Shown: piece after piece, positions 21,660-32,394 of the stretch
Layout: each line of letters starts with the position of its first letter
Numbering within the stretch: the stretch's first letter is position 1
Assembly (NCBI RefSeq): GCF_000143415.4
Contig: NW_003314261.1
Location: 868,001-932,000 of the forward strand
Source: Selaginella moellendorffii
Taxonomy: Eukaryota; Streptophyta; Lycopodiopsida; Selaginellales; Selaginellaceae
Direction: 5' to 3'
Length of the DNA stretch: 64,000 bases
The notes under the pieces: generated by a model
Databases searched by the model: none
The model's input: the letters and a program-made list of their open reading frames with translations, nothing else
Told to the model about the DNA's origin: nothing
Program-made: the position numbers and the translations under genes

Positions 21660-22232
21660 ATGGGGAGTGTGCGCGACGCCATAGAGATCTTTGATGGCAA
21701 GGATTTCAGCGGATGGCAGGAGCAACTCGAGTACTACTTTATGCAGAAGGAGCTGTGGCCAGTGGTCGACGGTTCCTGGACGCGCCCTCCCACAACGGAC
21801 AAGGCTGACCGCAAAGAGTGGGATGGAAAGAACATCAAGGCCTTGGGCATTCTAGGCAGAGGCCTGGGCAAGGTGTTCAGTTGCCATCTCGACATCACGA
21901 AGACTGCGCACGAGAACTGGGAAAACCTGAAAGCAACCCTCGGAAAGGAGAATGAGACCACATTGCTGGACTTAGAGACAGAACTCGGTTCTGTAAGACA
22001 GCATGAAGGTGAGTCCATTCAAGCCTTTGTTGGAAGGTTGAGGAAGGTAGCAAGCCAGATCGCACGCATCACGAAGACACCAGTGAGTGAACCGAAGCTC
22101 AAGTCGGTTGTCATCAAAGGCGTGGCGAAGTATCTTCTGACAACAGCGACTACTCACTCGTCAAAGAAATTTGACGAAATGGTCCTTCAGTTGAAGTCAG
22201 CAGAGAACTTGATGGAGACCAATGAGGGAGTA
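21660..22232 (+). CDS. Copia gag N-terminal part, inverted relative to pol
   Basis: An open plus-strand frame starting MGSVRDAIEIFDGKDFSGW, with the copia gag (UBN2-type) features W...LEYYFMQKELWPVVDG, AHENWENLKATLG, RQHEGESIQAFVGRLRKVA and FDEMVLQLKSAE. It stops being gag at about 22230, where it runs directly into the primer-binding site and LTR, and would read on through the LTR to 22418. The zinc knuckle is missing. Because gag normally lies on pol's strand after the primer site, this segment has been turned around within the element. Confidence 0.88.
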
Positions 22233-22244
22233 GCTCTGATACCA
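22233..22244 (-). promoter_or_regulatory. Primer-binding site of the copia element
   Basis: GCTCTGATACCA on plus is TGGTATCAGAGC on the element strand, complementary to the 3' end of initiator methionyl tRNA, the common primer of plant LTR elements. It directly abuts the right LTR, which fixes that LTR as the 5' one. Confidence 0.9.
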
Positions 22245-22428
22245 TGTTATGAAATGGGGATACCCAGCCTTGTGAGCGCAGCAGCGCTCCATGCTGGGTC
22301 CACCTTTATTGCGGAAGACGGATCAAGAACAGAATGTGTCGGGCGTGATCACCTACAGAACCTAAACGGATGTGTCCCTTCTGCTGACGTGGCATCCCAG
22401 CTTGAGATTGCGGCTTAAGTCCTCAACA
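22245..22428 (-). repeat. 5' LTR of the copia element (184 bp)
   Basis: Reads identical by eye to 18406-18589, and is followed by the TCTTC target duplication at 22429-22433. Confidence 0.92.
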
Positions 22429-22972
22429 TCTTCATCACATCACAATCTGTCTGGAACACACAAGAGCGTTACTGACCAAAGCAAGAGAAAGAAAACAAGC
22501 TCACCACCTTACCGGTCGATAATGCCGGACATCTTTCCCAAGGCAAAAAGCATCCTCGTCGTCCTGTTCCCTGCTTTCAATTGGGGATCTCTTCCATAAA
22601 TGCGGCCCCTCGTCCGGATCGAAAGCTGGCACCACTTTGAGAATGAGGCAGTCGAGGCTGAGCGAGCGATCTGGGAGTGGCCACTCTGGAGTGTTGTTCC
22701 TTCTAGCAACGTACTAGAGATATCTCAGCTGCGATGGCATCGGATTGAGTGGAGTGAGCAGCTGCATGGGAGCCTCCCGGTGGAGCATATCAAGTGTCTT
22801 GAATTCGCCCGTGTACATCTTCCTGTAGATGAGAAAGCTGGTGAGAATGAACGCCAGCAGCGGCCATCCCCCCCTCTTGCAGTGCATCAGGACGATGTTT
22901 TGCTGCCCCTCGAGTGAGAGCCAACTATCGCTGGATTGCAGGAAGTGATGGATCATCTCCATGGGAAGAATT

Positions 22973-23122
22973 GGATGTTGCTGAACATTGCTGCTCAAGA
23001 AAACTTGGAAGTCGAGCAGATGGACATCACCACAGCTTTTCTGAATGGAGATCTACATGAGGAGGTCTTTATCTCGCAACCAGAGGGCTTTGTTGTTCCA
23101 GGGAAGGAACATTTAGTGTGCA
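22973..23122 (+). mobile_element. 150-bp copia RT patch inside the formin fragment
   Basis: Translates as LLNIAAQENLEVEQMD, TTAFLNGDLHEEVFISQPEG and VPGKEHLVCR, nearly identical to the RT of the copia element above but on the opposite strand (I versus V at one position, one base change). It replaces a short formin exon 2 stretch and is followed by about 26 bases of unplaced filler (23123-23148). The structure resembles filler DNA copied in during double-strand break repair. Confidence 0.8.
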
Positions 23123-23574
23123 GATAATTCATCTTTGAAAAATTACTGGATCCTTGTAGCGGCGTGGATAATCCATCACTGTCATATCGTAGTGCGATAA
23201 CATCTCTGTCAGCTGGCTCTTCCTCTCACCCTCCGGGAAGTTAAAGACGAGGAAGGACGAATCGGGGAACTGCTCGTGGATTTGCATCGCGATCTGGCGC
23301 AAGTAGTGCTTGTAAGTCTCCTCCTCGAAGATGTCCGCGGAGAAACACGAGTCAAAGACTGGATTCACAAAAGAATGGGTGAATGTGCTGGGAATGGAGA
23401 TTGGAATGTATGAGGAGAGATTGGAATGTAACACATTTGGACTAAAAGCTTCAACTTGAAAGGTTGAGAGTAGGAGTGGAACTCCCAACAAAGAGCTCGA
23501 GGAACAAGCACGAAACAAGCAATAAGCGAGGCTCCAAAAAGGGACCCAAAAGGACCAACACATGACACGTGGAA

Positions 23575-24020
23575 GAGTGCAAGATGGACCCGAGTTGAAG
23601 TCCGAGATGGAGTCCGAGATAGACCGAAGTGGAGTCCAATATGGACCCAGATGGAGTCCGAGATGGACCCGAGGTGGAGTCCGATATGGAGTCTGATATG
23701 GACTGAGATGGAGTCCGAGATGGACCTGAGATGGAGTCTGAGATGGAGTTCGAGATGGACCCGAGGTGGAGTACGAGATGGAGTCTGATATGGACCGAGA
23801 TGGAGTCCGAGATGGACCCGAGGTGGAGTCCGAGAAGGACCCGAGATAGAGTCCGAAGTCGAGACCGAGACTGAGACTGAGCCTGACACTGAGACTGAGA
23901 CCGGGACTGAGATCAAGACTGGGACCAAGATTGAGATCGAGACCAAGGCCGAGGCCGAGACCGAGCCCAAGCCCGAGTCCGAGTCCGAGTCTGAGTCCGA
24001 GTCCGAGTCCGAGTCCGAGT
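23575..24020 (+). repeat. Minisatellite (GAGTCC/GAGATGGACCC type) within LTR A
   Basis: Imperfect units built from GAGTCCGAGATGGACC grade into pure GAGACC/GAGTCC hexamers at the right end. Similar arrays lie at the same place in LTRs B (about 35023-35410) and C (about 38170-38620). The 6-base periodicity keeps frames open on both strands (Leu-Gly repeats on minus, Glu-Ser on plus). Confidence 0.85.
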
Positions 24021-24293
24021 TCAAGTCTGAGAGGGTGAAAGCCCAAAGCGTTCGTTTCCCAGACCTTGGGGGGTTTGGTGAGCTCCAAAAGTATAGTAAG
24101 GGGGAGGACTGCAGTGGAACCAGTTTGGCCAGGAAAGGCTAGTTTGGCCCAGGAAGGCTGTATCCAGTGTTGGGTGATGAGCTGCCCACTGGGAAGTCCA
24201 AGACTAGAGTGAACACAGGCCGACAAGCAGGTTGGCTTGATGAAGTGTTCAAGAGCCTTCTCTAGTTCCCCCGGGAGATCGATTGGCCGATGC

Positions 24294-25448
24294 TGTAGCG
24301 CACGTGGTTTTGACCCTTTATCCTATGGTGATTTACCATAGGATAACACCACGAAGCGGAACCTAAACCCTCTTTGTGCCACGTGACAGATGCCACGTGT
24401 CACATGCCACGTGTCCATGCCACGTGTCCATAGGAACCTGAGGTTCAGGGCCTTGGGCCACTGAACGAAGAAACGGTGCCAAACTCCCAAGCGTGGAGCC
24501 AAGGAGTGATGGAACCGGACCACGGAGCAACTCCCGAGCATATGGCCCAAGGAGCAAAGGGACAGGAGCCTGGAGCAACTTGGAACAGTCCTGGAGCAAC
24601 CAGCATCCCAATGCCAGAACTAACACGCAAAACGGAGCCAAACAGAGCCAAACGGAGTTTAGCGCTATTTCGGCATACCGGTGGCCTAACGTGAGGATAT
24701 GGGTACTCCACCAGCTAGCATGGAATGGAACTTGGGCTTAGACCCAAGCCGGACGCAGAACAAGGACAGGCACGCAAGCGGGAGCTAGACTATGCCTCAG
24801 GTTGGTCGGCCATGCCCGACCTACCCACTATCCCTACTATACATTTGGAACCTCCCACAGCCCCCCCCCTTTGAGGAACACACGCTTTGGGCTTTCACCC
24901 CAAGCCTCCTTTAGTACCAGGAGTTAGTCTCTGGGACAAGCTCAAAACTTATTAAATATGGAATGTCCTTAGATTGTGAATTTGGACACGGGACGAACAC
25001 TATTGTGTTCGGGCCGATCTCTACATTCCGTAGATATGCCAAATGAGCAAATCTAGACACTTTCCAGAAATAGCATTTAGGACCGAAATGAGACTAACAC
25101 AAAGGGCATGATAGCGAGGGTGTTTGGCAAACACGGTAAGCTATCATCGAGCGATATTGAGGGACCAAGCTCAATATCGCGGGGGTTCCCAACACTAGCA
25201 AGTGCAAGTCAACGAATGAGTTTCTCTAACCAGGTCAAGTATGCTTGACTAAATAGACACTTAGGAATTCCTTCCTTATGCTCATCTGGTCAAGTGCACA
25301 CGCGAGGATTAGTTTCTCAACTAGCTTAGGCAGAGACTGATAACGGGTCCAGCAATACCGACTTCTTGCCATCGTGGCAATAAGGTAAGAGTGTCCGTAA
25401 GGACTAGCCGACAGGTAACTTTTGATACCCGAAGTCACATTCGCGACA
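24294..25448 (-). repeat. 3' LTR of the LARD-like element (1,155 bp)
   Basis: Close to the right LTR with scattered substitutions, but it lacks about 200 bases present there (after about 24570) between short GGAGC repeats, and has an extra tandem CATGCCACGTGTC unit near 24410. It contains a run of C near 24862 that is shorter than in the other LTR. Confidence 0.88.
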
Positions 25449-28400
25449 CTCTCTCCCCCTTGGGAAGATCGACGTCCTCGTCAATGCATACTCCAGTCTA
25501 GAATACCGCCAAGGAAACAACTCCAGAAAAAGTTCACGGTACTCACACTATGTGAGAAATGCACCAACTTAAATGAGTTAAGGGGGCAACCTCTTTGTCT
25601 AACGCGGATGCGCTACCAGCTTAGACACCTTTCGGCCGTCGCCGACAAGGAAATGACTAACGGAGTCAGCCACCCTTGTTGCTCTGGGAGTCACCCAGCT
25701 TACAAAAGTGTGATATGCCCCTGCCCGCAGGAACATAGAGAGAGAAGCCAGAGGCCCCAACCCTCCTAAGCAAAGAAACCAAACCCGTCGGTAAGGTTTA
25801 GATAGACTACTGTAAACAGGCAGTTAGAGTTGTTTACACGGTCACGCCCTTTCAACGGAATAAGGAACATCGACAAAGAGGCGGGTTATGTGACCAGTCG
25901 ACAGTAGCTACCCCATGACTAGAGATTTCACCATGCACACGAAGTGCCGAAGCCAGTCTGCCTATACTGGCCCAAACTCAAAGATCAATAGATGGACAAT
26001 ATCAAAGTCAGAGACAATGATATCTGAGAAGCTTAATTACTAGTGATTATATTTTAGAGTAGAACACAAAAGTATTCTAAACAAGTTATCATCCGATAAA
26101 CTAGTATTACAGTATAGGAATCACCATGATCATTATAATTGGTAAACATAGGAGTCACCATTCAACAAAATTCAATAGCAAGTAGATCATCAAGGAAACT
26201 CAATGATAAAACTGAACTACCAAAAATGGCAGATAGCATGCCAAACAACTCACAAAACATAACTCAAAGAACACAAAGTATCATTGACTAACAAGCACAA
26301 TGCTCGTGAATGTATCACCCGAAGGAAATAACATCTTAATCTATGAGAACTAACTCGAGCAATAATCAACAGAACAAAATGAATGTTGCAAAGCAAACAA
26401 ACGCTTGTTCATATCAACTATTACATTAGCCAATCCGAATAGATCCCAGCCAACAACACTAAGGAACTCAAGTTGCCTAAGCAAGTGTCAGCAACATCCT
26501 ACTGACGTCTCAAACCCAAGAGATCAATCCAGAGCAAAACACAAAGAACATGTGGTATTGCGAAAAGCCAAAAGCTATCAAAGAGAACAACCAACTATCA
26601 TGAAAGATCGTCAATTAGCCCATCAATGTAGTGATGTATAATCATCGTTGAAGAAAGAATCTACCATCCCGAAGAATAGCAAATAATTCCAAACCAATAA
26701 TAATCAAGCAAAACTTGTGATAAGGATAATCAACTACCCTAGATGATAGTCAATCATCACCAATGATTGCCAGATGCAAAGCTAACTTCAACATCGAAGT
26801 TAATGAGCCAAAATGCCTTCCCCAACAACTTCTAACAAATGGAATAATGAGCATAAAACTCAAAGAACCAAAGCTCGAAGAAGCCTATAGCCAAGTCTTG
26901 CTTAATAATGATCACGAGTCTCATAGAAGCTAACTTCAATGCTAAAGAAGAAATCATGGTGCAACCCACAATGTCTTCTTCAACACATCCATAAGCCAAA
27001 CTTCATAATGCCAAAGTTAATGAAGAGCATTTCTGCATCAATCCAAAAGCTAAGCACAATGGAGCTATGCTCAACAAGTGATCACTAAATGATCCTCCAT
27101 GAATTCATCTATAGCAAGACGTAACTCACGTCGTAACAAGCACAAGGGAATCATCAATGATCAATATAGTCCAATTTAAACCCAATAAGGATTCAAACTT
27201 CCCAATATCGATCACTAATTCTTCCGCTTGTAGAGTTAGCATAGTCCACGATTGAATCACTTTTCAAGGAAAAGCTAAAGCTCAACCCCTACTAAACAAT
27301 CTCATCTAGAACACAACTAACTCAACTTGCTACTCAATTCATTTGAACGTCAACACAGTTGCTAACTAGCAAATGCATGAATGCCAACAACACAAAGCTA
27401 AAGCCAAATCATCAACACTATTTTTATCAGAACTAATGAAACTCAATATCAATCCTACAGAGAGACATTTCATTTCACTTGAATCTCAATACCAACAATG
27501 TCAATGACAAGGCATCACTTCAATGCCATCAACACCAAAACAAAGCTAGAAGAAAGCACGAGTGAATCACCACTCAAAACTCTCCAGCAACCAAGCTAAC
27601 CAAAGTCGAAGATACTTTAGTCAGTATCTGAGACCAATCCTTCAACAAAACTCAGTTACAGATAACACTTCATCAAGGAGTGATTCACCACGTCCAAGAC
27701 TTAATGAAATCTAACACCACGAACTAAACGCAACCAAATGATATCAACAAAGATAGAGTCGATATGCCAACATGGAAAACCCATGTAAGTCTAACGATAC
27801 GATCCTTTGCAACACCATCCGGTAAAACAAGCCCATCACTGCTAAATCATCATCGAGCAAAGCAAGTATCAACAGTCTTTTTGACAAAGTCTACAAGTAA
27901 TCACTAGTCGCAAAGCAACTAACAATCACCCTTCAACTTGCCTTCACAAGACCCGAACACTAACTCATGTCATTGAGTTACATACTTGTCCAATATGAAC
28001 ATAATACCCCAGGTACGAGATAAAAGTTCATAGACAAGCACAAACTAAATGACCACTCGAATCCAACTCAACCGCAATAAACTCACTAATGCATTTAGTC
28101 AATAGCTCTGAGCATGCCTTGAAGAGGCTAGCTATGTGATCAACACTCAGTCGAAACTAAAGTGAAGACCATGAGATGGACTCATATCGGTACACAACTT
28201 CCTCATAGACAAAGCTATAGTAGGGGTACTAACATCTCAACCTCAAACAACTAAGTTGGACATCACCATCCTCAACCAAGGCACAGGGCCACCAAGACCA
28301 AGTCAAGATCAGTGAGAGCTCACTACTCTCGTAGAGTCTAACATAATGCAAGGTGCAACCTGCCACCAAGCACAATGCTACAAAAGAAAGGCACAAGGGT

Positions 28401-30340
28401 CACCTTTCTTAGAAAAGTGCAACAGCCACTTTTCTACACCAACTCCAAACTCTATCCAACTCAATTGCTTTAGCCCCAAAAGTTAACATCCCTTTCAGAT
28501 TGCATCATACAAACTACCTACTAAGATCTAAGCCAACCGAAGTCAACTCCAACCCCTTCACTAGTTTGTACTGGCTTTCGAAAACGGAATGGTTTTCGAG
28601 CAAAGTGACCGATAGATCAGCCATTAAAAAAGCCTAAGAAAATTTGTGGAAAACTTTCTATCCTAGAGAAAGAATGACTCTCAGTCCAGGAATGCAAACT
28701 TTCACGACTCAACCAACTTCCTCCTACAAACAACTTCACATAGATTCACCTCAACACAAATTCTCATCACCCATAATATGCTTAAACATCGAACATCTTT
28801 TTGCCCATACTTCCGACATCCGTAAAATGTAAATGGAACATCCAAGGCTTGATCACGAAGACCACATCTTCAGATATCCACATTGCACTAACACTCTTCT
28901 TCAACCACCTTCAAGATCCAATGTGAAGCCAAAACACTAACAAGAAAAATGACATGGAAAATCAAGCTCTAAGGAAACTTCCTCATCACTTGAAATAACA
29001 ATGCCACCTCCACTAACACAAGTGCTAGTGATGTCAATGCCCTAACTACACATCTTCTCCATCCAACAATCTACTCCAAGTGCTAACAGATCAACCAACA
29101 AGCCATAGCAAATGAATGCTATAACCCTTTTCCAACACCTAATGGGCAAACTCAAGGAAACAAGGTACCAACTTAAGCTTAGCATAATGAACGGGGTTGA
29201 TCATCATTTAACCAAGCAACTTCGTAAACACATTGCTCATTATCACATGGATATGATATAGAAATCACAATGACTTGATCATCAATTGAGCAACACCACA
29301 AGCAATGCCAATGTCATTACTTCAAAGGTTTATGTGAGTATCAAGTGCCAACTGAATTCGACAAAATGCAACATAAATGCCATACTCCACCGACAAAGAT
29401 TTATAACACCCAACATCACTAACTTTTGTTCACAACACGGACAAGCTCATGCCACTCTCTTTCCGACCAAATTCAACACTAATCCAACACCAAGCTACTC
29501 AAGGAGCAATAGCAAGATTCCCCGGAAAAGAATTGAGCATTGCAACCCAAGTCTTCCAATAGCAAGCTTAGACAAAATGGTATAGCACTTCACCACTATC
29601 CATCCCACAACTCACCATTGTAAGACCACCATCTCCAACATGCATCAAGATAGGGACTTTTGATTGCATAATGTGAAGACAAGCAATGAGTTAACACCTC
29701 ATTGCAAATCATCTCTCCAAGAAGAGAAAATGATTTACGTATTTGATCCTCCGTCCTCGATAACTCTCTTTTCGATCTCATCTTTGACCAAACCTCAAGC
29801 TTGCTTTCGCACTGCCTTCAGTTCAATCCAAGAAAAGTTTATGAGAGAGCACGGCAATGATTACTTGAACCAATAGACTATTCCCTACAGTCTTGATTGA
29901 TCCAATTATAATCATGCCTAGGAAGGATCCACTAGTGCCGTGCTAAACAACTACGGACCAGCCTATTTGCCACTCATAGCAAACCCAAGGAAAGTTTATT
30001 TTCACCCATGGTACATGGAACAACTCATGGAACCACCGATAGGCTAACATTAATCCTGCCAACTCAAAGTGTAACCTCGAGTTGCTAATACGCCTCACTC
30101 ATGAGCCCAAGCGCAAACTCGTGTAAAGGAACAACTCAGTCCACCCTATGAGCCCAAGAGCAAGCTCACATAATATGGAACAAAAAGGTAACCAAAACCT
30201 ATCCCAAGGAACCAATGTGAAGTCTTTGCACCAAAATGTGTACCCACTCGGATCATCGTTTTCATCTCTGCGTATGCAACGAGACTAGTTGCCCAATCTC
30301 ATTGGATAGTACTCGCCGAGACTCATTCTCTGATACCAAA
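25449..30340. other. Coding-free interior of the LARD-like element
   Basis: About 4.9 kb with strong strand asymmetry: plus is A/C-rich with little G. No recognisable gag, protease, integrase or RT motif in any frame; short open frames (for example 26405-26641 and 29286-29585) look like random. Possible RNA-level functions such as packaging or dimerisation signals cannot be judged by eye. Confidence 0.7.
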
Positions 30341-31678
30341 TGTAGCGCACGTGGTTTTGACCCTTTATCCTATGGTGATTTACCATAGGATAACACCACG
30401 AAGCGGAACCTAAACCCTCTTTGTGCCACGTGACAGATGCCACGTGTCACATGCCACGTGTCCATAGGAACCCGAGGTTCAGGGCCTTGGGCCACTGAAC
30501 GAAGAAACGGTGCCAAACTCCCAAGCGTGGAGCCAAGGAATGATGGAACCGGACCACGGAGCAACTCCCGAGCATATAGCCCAAGGAGCAAAGGGACAGG
30601 AGCCCGGATGTAAGCTCCTGAGTTTGGACTTCCCGGGAGGTCACTCAGCCCAGTACTATTCAAACCCAAGGACGCTTAACCCCAAATATCCCAAGACCCT
30701 TAACCGATTGGAAAAGGGGGTGCACTCTTGTTCATGGGCCCTTTCCCTCTATATTTGAACCCCATGGATCGTCTCTCAAGTCATTCCCTTTGGTTGCTTA
30801 CACCGGAGCGACTTGGAACAGTCCTGGAGCAACCAGCATCCCAATGCCAGGACCAGCACGCAAAACGGAGCCAAACGGAGTTTGGCGTTATTTCGGCATA
30901 CCGGTGGCCTAAGTGAGGATATGGGTACTCCACCAGCTAGCATGGAATGGAACTTGAGCTTAGACCCAAGCCGGACGCAGAACAAGGACAGGCACGCAAG
31001 CGGGAGCTAGACTATGCCTCAGGTTGGTCGGCCATGCCCGACCTACCCACTATCCCTACTATACATTTGGAACCTCCCACAGCCCCCCCCCCCCCCCCCT
31101 TTGAGGAACACACACTTTGGGCTTTCACCCCAAGCCTCCCTTAGTACCAGGAGTTAGTCTCTGGGACAAGCTCAAAACTTACTAAATATGGAATGTCCTT
31201 AGATTGTGAATTTGGACACGGGACGAACACTATTGTGTTCGGGCCGATCTCTACATTCCGTAGATATGCCAAATGAGCAAATCTAGACACTTTCCAGAAA
31301 TAGCATTTAGGACCGAAATGAGACTAACACAAAGGGCATGATAGTGAGAGTGTTTGGCAGACACGGTAAGCTATCATCTAGCGATATTGAGGGACCAAGT
31401 TCAATATCGCGGGGGTTCCCAACACTAGCAAGTGCAAGTCAACGAATGAGTTTCTCTAACCAGGTCAAGTATGCTTGACTAAATAGACACTTAGGAATTC
31501 CTTCCTTATGCTCATCTGGTCAAGTGCACACGCGAGGACTAGTTTCTCAACTAGCTTAGGCAGAGACTGATAACGGGTCCAGCAATACCGACTTCTTGCC
31601 ATCGTGGCAATAAGGTAAGAGTGTCCGTAAGGACTAGCCGACAGGTAACTTTCGATACCCGAAGTCACATTCGCGACA
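30341..31678 (-). repeat. 5' LTR of the LARD-like element (1,338 bp)
   Basis: Matches 24294-25448 and keeps about 200 additional bases (roughly 30606-30807) that the left LTR lacks. It has a long C homopolymer near 31083-31100. Followed by the GATGC duplication. Confidence 0.88.
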
Positions 31679-32394
31679 GATGCTCCCAATCCAAGTGTGG
31701 GTGGCACTACCTACTTGGATAACAGGCGTGGCTCAACGGAACCTCACTCTAATCCCATGGCTAGAGCACCCAAAGGCAGAAGGCAGGGAGAGTATCCACA
31801 AGGCTTGTGTAAGGCCATGGTGTTCCAAAATGTTGCCCCAAGGTCCCAGACTGTGAAAAGGAAGTGGAACCGTCCTATAGTGTAGAGACCAAGGATACGG
31901 TCATGTGAGGAGAAAGTCCCAGAGGACCATGGGACTTAGTGGTCGGGCAATATGTGCAAACACGACCATGGGTAGAAAGGGACTTGGTGGGGAACAGAAA
32001 GGGGATATTGGGGAAGGCTATCCTCCATGTCTATGGGCATCCTAAGGGTGCTAAGGAGTGGATCTGGGATGATCACTCATGGACGGATAGCCCAGTCTTT
32101 GAGAGATGGGACTGTGATGTAGGTGGTGTTAAACCACCGATGTGACCAAGGTGAATGGGCATGGCCTTAGCGTAACGGGCTGATATGTTAGTGGTACCTT
32201 AGGGTGTCGGTCATGGGATCGGACATATGTAGCACTTGGACCAAGTGCAAAGGTTGACTGGTGGGAATGCCATTCTCGAGGCTAGCAAGCCCAAGTCCGA
32301 AATAGGACTTATGGAGGTTGTGAGTGAGACTTCTCCAAGTGGTCGAAGGTGTGGTTAAGTGGCTAAAGTAGAATGGAAAAATTAGTCGCTTACA

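Larger units (their letters stand above)
18406..22428 (-). mobile_element. Ty1/copia retrotransposon with an inverted gag segment
   Basis: A 4,023-bp element with 184-bp LTRs that read identical by eye, TG...CA ends and a perfect 5-bp target duplication TCTTC. The tRNA-type primer site (TGGTATCAGAGC on the minus strand) is at 22233-22244 and a purine tract next to the left LTR, so the element reads on the minus strand. Pol (integrase, RT, RNase H) is open on minus, but gag runs on plus, the reverse of a normal element. The gag C-terminus with its zinc knuckle, the protease and the pre-integrase N-part are absent. Identical LTRs point to a recent insertion. It sits inside the inverted formin fragment. 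Confidence 0.9.
18376..23427 (-). pseudogene. Inverted partial copy of the formin, split by a copia element
   Basis: About 18376-18405 matches the start of formin exon 3 in reverse, and 22429-23412 continues it through intron 2, exon 2 and intron 1. The two halves are separated exactly by the copia element and its target duplication. The minus-strand protein includes MEMIHHFLQSSDSWLSLEG, MHCKRGGWPLLAFIL and RQIAMQIHEQFPDSS, against nearly the same formin residues. A segment near the centre is replaced by a 150-base piece of copia RT and about 26 bases of filler (22973-23148), and codons are missing elsewhere (for example APMQLL for APKGLMQLL). It is a dead fragment without FH1 or FH2. Confidence 0.88.
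24294..31678 (-). mobile_element. LARD-like LTR element, 7.4 kb, with no coding capacity
   Basis: Two long direct repeats starting TGTAGCGCACGTGG and ending CATTCGCGACA bound the element: 24294-25448 and 30341-31678. GATGC is duplicated at 24289-24293 and 31679-31683. A primer site (CTCTGATACCA on plus) adjoins the right LTR and a purine tract adjoins the left, so it reads on minus. The 4.9-kb interior holds no gag or pol similarity and no open frame above about 100 codons; its plus strand is rich in A and C and poor in G. Long LTRs with a large non-coding interior fit the LARD class, which depends on proteins made by other elements. Confidence 0.85.
23428..32394 (+). repeat. LTR A of the second LTR family, 5'-truncated and split by the LARD-like element
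   Basis: The halves 23428-24293 and 31684-32394 match LTRs B (34788-36397) and C (37947-39620). The first roughly 80-90 bases, present in B and C from TGTGAGACAC, are missing at the junction with the formin fragment. The end TTACA is followed by TTGGTATCGGAGC at about 32397, a primer-site-like sequence, so this was a 5' LTR in plus orientation. The LARD-like element inserted at GATGC. Confidence 0.85.

Noticed and set aside
21656-21725. N-terminal extension of the copia pol frame to 21725
   Set aside because: These residues are the reverse complement of gag created by the inversion junction; true pol similarity starts near 21656.
22245-22418. C-terminal extension of gag through the LTR, and the open frame over the left LTR (18361-18579)
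   Set aside because: Both read the same LTR sequence; the frame is open by chance and is not a protein domain.
18406-22428. A host gene pair (divergent pol-like and gag-like genes) domesticated from a retrotransposon
   Set aside because: LTRs, target duplication, primer site and purine tract are all present, so it is a recent mobile insertion and not a domesticated gene.
25449-30340. CRISPR-like or satellite array in the repetitive-looking A/C-rich region
   Set aside because: No regular repeat/spacer spacing; recurring words such as CAATGCC reflect skewed base composition.
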